From: Medicago truncatula
Taxonomy: Eukaryota > Streptophyta > Magnoliopsida > Fabales > Fabaceae
Length of the DNA stretch: 64,000 nucleotides
Reading direction: 5' to 3'
Assembly: GCF_003473485.1 (NCBI RefSeq)
Contig: NC_053049.1
Coordinates: 8,866,001 to 8,930,000 of the forward strand
The position numbers and the translations under genes were made by a program. Position 1 is the first letter of the stretch. Every line of letters begins with the position of its first letter. Positions 57,440 through 64,000 of this stretch are shown here, piece after piece. Below the pieces are notes generated by a model. The model did not search any database and was not told the origin of the DNA. It saw only the letters and a program-made list of their open reading frames with translations.

Positions 57440-59640
57440 ATGAAACCTAAAGTCAAAAGAAAATTGGGTGATGTAGCGTTAAAGTTGGACATCAGTGAAA
57501 CTTATTATATGATTGATTTGACTTATCTTAGAGGAGCCATTTTGAAAATGAGTTTATCTCATCAATAGATCAAGTGGATCATGATGTGTGTAGAAACTAT
57601 TGATTATTTTGTTGGTCCTATTACTCTAAGAAGAGGTCGGAGACAAGACGATCCCTTTCGCCTTACTTGTTTATCATGTGTGCAGAAGGTTTATTCGCAC
57701 TTATTAGCAAAAAAGAGAATAAAGGTGTCAAGATAAGTAATAATGCACCCATAATTTCTCACATTCTGTTTGCAGATGATTGCTTCTAATTATTTTTCGA
57801 GGTAACTCATATCAAACTCTAAAAATGAAGAATTTTTTATCCATACATGAGAAAGTATTAATCTTCAAAAGTGATACACGATGCCTTTAAATTCTGACCC
57901 GCGCCTAAATTGCATCTCTCTTAAAACAACATGAAAACTTAGCCAGCCTCCCAATGTTAAAAGCTTGCTCTCACACTTGATAAATTGTGTTGCATTGTAA
58001 ATCACATACTACAAATTGATGTGTTCCTTATAAAAGGTTGGGCATACAATAACCAATGGAAGAGAAAATTGCATTTAATGTTCATCCATTACATCTAAAC
58101 AAATTATACTGTCAAACTAATACTACTAATAGTGAAAACCAGTGGCATTAGGTTTGCAACTCAACCATTACCTTCTTTAATGTTTCCATTCTCCCAATAC
58201 AAAAGCAGTAGTACTGTTGATATGCTTTTACCGAAGTATCACCATTTGGAAAGCCAATTATTCTTATAATGTAACTTATAGAAGAAAAAATTATAACAAG
58301 AAGCTTCTGCAGATCTTAGGGCAATGACAGATGCATTAGAAGGCAATACCTCTGACATTTTGCTTCATTGTTTGTTTGCTAATTGATCAATTAATATGTT
58401 GGTACTTATGTCTACTTTATTATTGTTTAATGACAAAATATTTTCCTATTTATGCGTTCTGATTTGTGAACTAATATAGTTTAATGACAAAATGTTTATT
58501 CACATTGTTAGCATTCTTTATAATATTTTGGAAAGGTGTTGCACGAAAAAGTGAATGAAATGGTGAACATGAAGATCAAATGGGATAGTTCTCTTGAGAA
58601 CCAATTTAACTAACTTGGCTATATTGGTGTAAAGAATGAGAGTTGCTGGTGATGAGTTTGGAATGTTTAGCTGGAATAAATGCATCCTAGTACAAATGAC
58701 TGAACAACATATTGAATCCAAACATCATATCAATGCTATAGTGCAGACCCTGTTTGATCAGAGTCTTGAATTTGAGTGAAGTTAGGTTTGCAATGTGTTC
58801 TTATTACCGAATGAAATGAAACTACAAGATCCTTTATGAAACTATTTGTAATCATTAATGTGTAAAAGAGTATGTTCATGCATATTGCATACCACAATTG
58901 ATACTAACAGCCCTACCCCACATAATCCATATTACATGTTTAGCTCTCTGCTTGGTTTTATTTTGTATTGGTGTCGGAGTAGGTTTTGTATTTTAAGAAC
59001 TCTAATAATACAACAAAGTAAATTTTCTGTGGGGCGGCAATGCTGAGTGAAAAAATGCAGCTTAAATTAGATTAGATAATGTGTGCAAACTGAAAAAATG
59101 CGGAGTTGTTTAATATTAGATGGGAGAATGTGTGAAAACTGAAACTGAAAAAACACAAGACCTCCAACTCCTTTAATAACACCTGCTTGCGAAATGGAGA
59201 TCGAGGCTGTTAACAAACACTGAGGTGGTGTGGCATCCTTTGCTGTTACACAGATACGGTAACAGAAGCGTGCACAAATTGGTTCTCTAATTCAAGTGTT
59301 AGAAGGATCGGCAATGGAGAAACAACCTTGTTTTAGTCTCATAAATGGGCTGGAAGTTTAATATTGCATGAGAAGTTCCCAAGGCTTATTTCTATTGCAA
59401 GAAACAGGTCCGAAACTGTATCGGAAGTAGGAGTGCGCGCAGATGGGAGTGGAGCATGAACTGGAGACAACCTTTGTTCTCGTGAAAGGGATCACTATTA
59501 TTGCTTGAGTCAGAGGCTGTCATTGCAGGGATCACTATTAGTGCAGATTTTTCGGACAAATTGATTTGGAGACACGACTCCGTGGCTAGGTACACTGTAA
59601 AGTCAGCATATATACTTTGTCAAAGAAAAAGGTGCATCAT
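57440..59640 (+). mobile_element. Decayed LINE (RT and zf-RVT remnants)
   Basis: At 57460-57830 broken frames recall a LINE RT: LKLDISETYYMIDLTYLRGA, SPYLFIMCAEGLFALI and HILFADDC (the FADD motif). At 59300-59640 the same strand shows RIGNGETTLF, EKFPRLISIARNRSE and DKLIWRHDSVARYTVKSAY, the start of zf-RVT. The order and spacing fit one element with lost or replaced middle sequence, but two insertions cannot be excluded. Stops in every piece indicate an old copy. Confidence 0.65.
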
Positions 59641-60473
59641 GCTTTGTATATAATGTTTGATCAGCTCAGCAGTGACGAGTAAACCATCAAATTGGCCTAT
59701 GATTTTGTGAAGTTCTTTTAAATAGGTATGTCAAATTATGAATATTTCAAATGTTACATGACGTCGTTTTAATGTTACTCACATTCATCCTTTTGTCAAA
59801 CTTAGTTTCTTAGCATCTTTTTCCTGAGACGAAATTGATACTAAGTGGTTAAATATAAGGATGTAAGCGAAACGTGTTAACGATAAAGTTTGACAGAAAG
59901 ATAGATATGATCAATGTTTCACCGAGTAAGAGACGTATTTAAAATATTCATAATCTCATGGACCATTTGAAAGCGCAATAAATTACATGGATACATTTGG
60001 TGGTTTCCTTTCATTGTATCTAATTGAGTTTATGTTTTTGACGATGCAGAAATGAAGAGTCTAACTAGAATCTGTTTGCATTGAAGTTGAGGTTTTCTTT
60101 CATCTCTAGTTCCATCAATTTCAATTTTTCCGTCTCTATTTTTAATCTGTGATTCAACTTTTTTCATTAGTGGTAAACGATATTCATCTCTAAATTAACT
60201 TTGTTAGACTCATTATCACTCATCACATTATTTCAATATATGAAAAATGGATGCATATCCTTGGTTTACTGCACCCCCCTCTGATACACATAATTTAAGT
60301 ACCAAAATGATTTCTAGTATTCATCAGAAAACACAAATAATTCCTATAAAATATAGCCCAAAATCAAAAAGCATGACAACTGTGATAAGTATCATTGCAA
60401 TACCAAATTGTAATAAGTACTAACTTTTTATTCAAGTTATACTATTCTACTAATTGTCATTTAACATAGTGAT
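59641..60473. other. Intergenic DNA 3' of the subtilase gene
   Basis: No gene recognisable. The portion next to 60474 is expected to be the subtilase 3' UTR. Confidence 0.5.
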
Positions 60474-62765
60474 CTACAAATTGAAATTGGTGGTAGTTAC
60501 CACAATAGGGCTCCTCACCACATGCTTCCCATCCTGCCATGTGATGTAACCAAAAGCTACTTCATTATTTTGTGTCATTCTAGGGCCTTCAATCCTCAAC
60601 TTGTAGCTTAGCATCTCATTCTTCTTATTGAACATCAACTTATTTGGGATAGCACTAACACGGTATCCTTCAACAGGCATAATGCTAGCAACATAAATGG
60701 CTTGTCCCTCACCAACATTGGTAACTGTTCTGTGAAATTCTTGGATGGCCCTTGAAGAAGAATTTCCAGCATTGAAAAAAGCTATAAAAGAAGGGTAATT
60801 AAGATCCAAGGAAGGTTTAGAACAATCATTGAAAGAGGATCTTGTAATCGTAGTGATGTTTTTTTGTGTGAAGTTAAGTGCACAAAGAAGATTAACATAA
60901 TCTTGTACACCAACATCATAAACAAGACCAGGGTCAAGTGCTCTATTGGGATCAACATAACCAGCTCCCAATGCAAGAGGAGTTGCAACTTCATTACCTT
61001 TTTCAATGTCTTTGATATGTTCCTTAGTATTATCATATATGTTTGATGTTGTCATAATTGCCGACCTTATAGCTGCAGGGCTCCAATCAACACGCGCTCC
61101 TTTTAAAAGTGCTCCTACACCGGCAACATGAGGACATGACGTAGATGTTCCAGTTAAAAATTTGAACTTGTTGAAGACTTCGGTCACAGGATCCAACACA
61201 GGAAGTTTTGTGGGCCATGCAGCTAAGATTGATGTATCAGGAGCCGTAATGTCAGGTTTCAAGACATATGGACAACTATTTGATGGTCCTCTCGAACTAG
61301 AAGAGTAAACACCAGGTGCTGGTTTAGTTCCAAAAATTGATAACTTGAAAGACATATTTGCTATTGAAGCTGACATAGAGTTATTCTTGATGTATGATTT
61401 GGTGATTTCTCCATCTATTGGACTAATAAAGATGTTTGCATAACTTAAGTCTTGAAAACTATACTCTTCTTTTCTAAAGAAATCAAAATTTGATATATTT
61501 GATATGAAAACAGCTCCAACAACGTTTGCTTGATACACATAAGAATATTGTTCAATAATATCTCCATCGTCACAAACCACAATATTGTTCTTCACTTTGA
61601 TTAATTCTGTAACATTGTCGCACAAACCCATGAAAACAATTGGCAAATTGCTAGCAGAGAAATTTCCTAGATAATTAGACCAACCTGTGAGTGAGACTCC
61701 ATTACCAAGTGTAAGAGTCGCATGAAATTCACGATCCATAGTACCAGCAGCAACAGTTGTCAACCATGGTGTTCCATTGCGAAGAGTTTTAAAATCGGGG
61801 CCGTCATTACCTGCTGAACAAGACACAAAAATACCTTTTTCCATAGCTGCAAAAGAGGCTATTGCAATCGGATCTTCATTCAAAGGTAAATCAAAAGTTG
61901 GACCTAATGAAATCGAAAGAACATCAACACCGTCCGATATTGCAGCATCAATTGCAGCCATTATATCAGATGAAATTGCAATTGGATCTTCATTTTGTCC
62001 CCACACAATCTTGTACATAGACACTCTAGACAATGTAGCTATTCCCCTTGCCGTTCCATTTGCATAACCAAAGAAAGATGCACCATCAACTTGATTTCCG
62101 GCTGCTGTTGTTGAAGTGTGGGTTCCATGACCATTTGTGTCACGTGTAGTGTTCACTATTGTTGTATTAATGTTCGAATTTTTCGCAGATAACCCTTTAT
62201 TGAAGAATCTTGCTCCAATGAGTTTCTTGTTGCAAAATGATGAATTGTTGCTATTTTCAAATTGACATAACTTCCCTTTCCATTTTGAAGGGATTTTAGT
62301 CATTCCATTATCATTAAAACTTTCACTCTCGGGCCAAACACCTGAGTCAATCAAACCAATAATGACATCTTGACCAAACTTAGAAGCTGGCCATGCCCCT
62401 TCAAATGGATTGAGGCCAAGGAATTGTGGTGAGTGTGTTGTGTGAAGTTTCAAAGGTAAATCAGGTATTGAGGAAATGTAACCGGGAGAGGTTTTGAGAG
62501 CTTCATGCTCTTTAGGTGATAGATTTGCACAAAAACCATTCATAACATTGGTGTATGTATAAATGATTTTAGAAGAGGTTAAATTATTGTTGGCAGTGAC
62601 CTTAGAAAGGGTAGATTCATACCAACTATGTTGATTTGAGAATACTTTTGGCATAGCTGATAAATCCATGTGAATGATATAATTTTCGGAGCGAGCCAAT
62701 GTAAAAATCAAGTGAAGGATTGTAATACAAGGGAACAACAAATTGACACAAATATTGGAAGCCAT
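60474..62765 (-). CDS. Subtilisin-like serine protease (plant subtilase, SBT family)
   Basis: An intronless 763-residue preproprotein, typical length for plant subtilases. Signal peptide about 1-25 (LLFPCITILHLIFTLARS); I9 propeptide about 28-110 (YIIHMDLSAMPK); S8 domain with Asp140 (IGLIDSGVWPES), His213 (TNGHGTHTSTTAAG), oxyanion Asn320 (SCSAGNDGPD) and Ser541 (GTSTSCPHVAG); a protease-associated domain inserted at about 350-470; and a C-terminal Fn3-like domain with TVTNVGEGQAIYVA. All catalytic residues are present, so it should be an active secreted protease. The usual Met after the catalytic Ser (GTSMSCPH) is Thr here. I chose the ATG at 62763-62765, which fits the signal peptide; an upstream in-frame ATG at 62858 would precede the TATA box at 62814-62821. 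Substrate unknown; resembles SBT1-type members. Confidence 0.93.
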   Translation of the reverse strand: MASNICVNLLFPCITILHLIFTLARSENYIIHMDLSAMPKVFSNQHSWYESTLSKVTANNNLTSSKIIYTYTNVMNGFCANLSPKEHEALKTSPGYISSIPDLPLKLHTTHSPQFLGLNPFEGAWPASKFGQDVIIGLIDSGVWPESESFNDNGMTKIPSKWKGKLCQFENSNNSSFCNKKLIGARFFNKGLSAKNSNINTTIVNTTRDTNGHGTHTSTTAAGNQVDGASFFGYANGTARGIATLSRVSMYKIVWGQNEDPIAISSDIMAAIDAAISDGVDVLSISLGPTFDLPLNEDPIAIASFAAMEKGIFVSCSAGNDGPDFKTLRNGTPWLTTVAAGTMDREFHATLTLGNGVSLTGWSNYLGNFSASNLPIVFMGLCDNVTELIKVKNNIVVCDDGDIIEQYSYVYQANVVGAVFISNISNFDFFRKEEYSFQDLSYANIFISPIDGEITKSYIKNNSMSASIANMSFKLSIFGTKPAPGVYSSSSRGPSNSCPYVLKPDITAPDTSILAAWPTKLPVLDPVTEVFNKFKFLTGTSTSCPHVAGVGALLKGARVDWSPAAIRSAIMTTSNIYDNTKEHIKDIEKGNEVATPLALGAGYVDPNRALDPGLVYDVGVQDYVNLLCALNFTQKNITTITRSSFNDCSKPSLDLNYPSFIAFFNAGNSSSRAIQEFHRTVTNVGEGQAIYVASIMPVEGYRVSAIPNKLMFNKKNEMLSYKLRIEGPRMTQNNEVAFGYITWQDGKHVVRSPIVVTTTNFNL

Positions 62766-62813
62766 GACTGAAAGTTGTTTTGAAATGTGGATGACTATCA
62801 AATCAAAACATTG

Positions 62814-62821
62814 TATATATA
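62814..62821 (-). promoter_or_regulatory. TATA box of the subtilase gene
   Basis: TATATATA about 50 bases upstream of the chosen ATG, consistent with a short leader of about 20 bases. Confidence 0.6.
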
Positions 62822-63305
62822 TCAATGTGATATTAGTATTACAAGGGCTCACCAACAAAAAATGGAGTTACGTTTTTTTATTAGGTAAAAAAGTTGAGTC
62901 ACTTTATTGTCTACTACCCAATATACAAAATATAATTAAGTTGTTCTGCAATTAAGATTTCCAAAGCATACACCTAACATCTTTGGAAAATGTTGATTTG
63001 CAAGATTAAACTAATTTTAATGCATTCCCACTGATAGTAACGGAAAATTCAACAACATATTGGTGAGAGGGTGTAGTAAGAGATTGTTTGAAAAATGTGT
63101 AGATATTTCTCGTTTTAATTTTCAATAAATTTGGACAGGATTAAATCAAACGTTTTTTTAGTGCTTCACCAATGAGGAATTTAATTGAGCCCTCATCCTA
63201 AAATCCACTTATTGTTTAATGATTTAATCTTTTGTTTTTTTATTTGGTCAAAGAAATCCTAAAGTTTTATTAATATTGTATTAATCTATCTATTAATTAG
63301 TCATC

Positions 63306-63660
63306 GTGAGTTTAGCTCAGTTGGTATGGACAATCCTCCGTCCCTATATATAAGACCCTTTTGCCAAAATCACGGGAATTAAGATAGTAGATATTTGTAT
63401 TAAAGTTGTTTGTAATCACTATTGTTTTTACAATTTTATCCTTTAAGAAAGAAGGTTAGTTTATGTTTTCAACATGTTATTTATTGTTGATTGAAGAAAA
63501 AGATGTATAATAAATAGGGGCATGTATGTAAAGAAATAATTAATGTAGTTGGAAATAACAAAGGGGTCTTATAAAAAGGGACAAAAAAAATTCTCAAAAG
63601 GGTCTTATAATTAGGGACGGATGGAGTAATATGTAAGGTTCGGGGTTCAACAACCTGCTA
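63306..63660 (+). mobile_element. tRNA-derived SINE relic split by a MITE
   Basis: The left part (63306-63333) reads GTGAGTTTAGCTCAGTTGGT then ATGGACAA, a tRNA-like box A. The right part (63629-63660) reads ATATGTAAGGTTCGGGGTTC then AACAACCTG, a box-B-like stretch. Without the intervening MITE they join as a tRNA-like head. A second fragment of the same head is at 25254-25289. Confidence 0.6.
63336..63626. mobile_element. Stowaway-like MITE nested in a SINE relic
   Basis: A 291-bp element with terminal inverted repeats CTCCGTCCCTATATATAAGA at left and TCTTATAATTAGGGACGGAT at right, then GGAG and TA. The ends CTCCNTCCGTCCC and a TA at the right border fit Tc1/mariner-related Stowaway elements; the left TA seems changed to TC. 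Non-coding, AT-rich interior. Confidence 0.8.
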
Positions 63661-64000
63661 CCACCAAAAAAATCTATCTATTAATTAGTAATAATTAATT
63701 AAAAATAACATGTGAACCTTCTATCATTGCCATCTCGTCACGCTTTGTTTGCGAATTTGAAGAGGAAGGGAGGGGATGATTTGGAAAAAAAGGAATGATT
63801 AAGTGGAAGAAATAGAGGACTTTGGGAGGAGGGGCTTTGTGGGCTTATTTTTCTTCAAAATGTAAAACCCTCGTCATTTTGGGAACTAAAAAATTGTATT
63901 GGAGACGAGTTTTGAGAGGTTTAAGAGGGTTTATATGACTTCTTCAAATTTAATATATGTTGTTATAATATTCATAAAATTAAAAACATATTAATCATAA
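63661..64000. other. Terminal AT-rich sequence, no gene seen
   Basis: No coding region or named repeat recognised up to the window end. A G-rich stretch (GAAGAGGAAGGGAGGGGATG at about 63760) precedes it, possibly an eroded LINE or LTR piece. Confidence 0.4.

Noticed and set aside
63306-63660. Possible tRNA gene (TTTAGCTCAGTTGGTA head)
   Set aside because: Box A and box B are split by a 291-bp MITE and the acceptor stem is not formed; a SINE relic fits better.

Overview
The window is nuclear DNA from a flowering plant, most likely a papilionoid legume of the Medicago/Trifolium/Pisum group. That placement is my inference from gene families and repeat styles I recall, not from a search. The evidence for a plant nuclear genome is spliced genes with GT-AG introns, AT-rich intergenic DNA, a plastid-targeted starch synthase and pyruvate dehydrogenase subunit, a clock-type pseudo-response regulator, and many plant retrotransposon and MITE remnants.

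Left part (1-17.9 kb): a foldback-like element built around six short palindromes (about 150-990); an MTP1-type zinc transporter on the minus strand with a 5' UTR intron that carries a MITE; a long AT-rich gap with a decayed LINE; an NHL (NDR1/HIN1-like) membrane protein with a repeat-grown Gln/His/Pro-rich N-terminus; an 8-exon pseudo-response regulator gene with CCT motif (PRR5/PRR9 type) with clock-type sites upstream and a SINE in one intron; and a 5'-truncated LINE with target-site duplications.

Accessory part (about 18.2-29 kb): a segmental array with three related units (A, B, C). A and B each carry a gene for an unrecognised small secreted peptide ending in two Cys-Cys pairs; C has lost it by deletion. 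A fragment of the 3' end of the neighbouring plastid PDH E1-alpha gene lies between B and C. Later insertions punctuate the array: a 211-bp retroposon-like piece with 46-bp flanking repeats, a MITE with 9-bp target duplication, a LINE with 12-bp target duplication, and a fossil LTR-retrotransposon end with LINE pieces.

Right part (29.4-64 kb): plastid PDH E1-alpha (3 coding exons), a miniature LTR element (TRIM), tRNA-Cys(GCA), a large VPS8 gene (18 coding exons ending in a 26-bp microexon), a granule-bound starch synthase gene (13 coding exons), a ribosomal stalk protein P1 gene, decayed LINE sequence, and an intronless subtilase gene. The exon models of PRR (640 aa), PDH E1-alpha (427 aa), VPS8 (1943 aa), GBSS (616 aa) and P1 (108 aa) each sum to a multiple of three with consistent splice sites.

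The host genes do not form a pathway: PDH E1-alpha (plastid acetyl-CoA) and GBSS (amylose) are both plastid carbon metabolism, MTP1 and VPS8 both act at the vacuole/endosome, but nothing in the sequence links them functionally. The most novel candidate is the small-peptide pair and the array that created and dismantled its copies.
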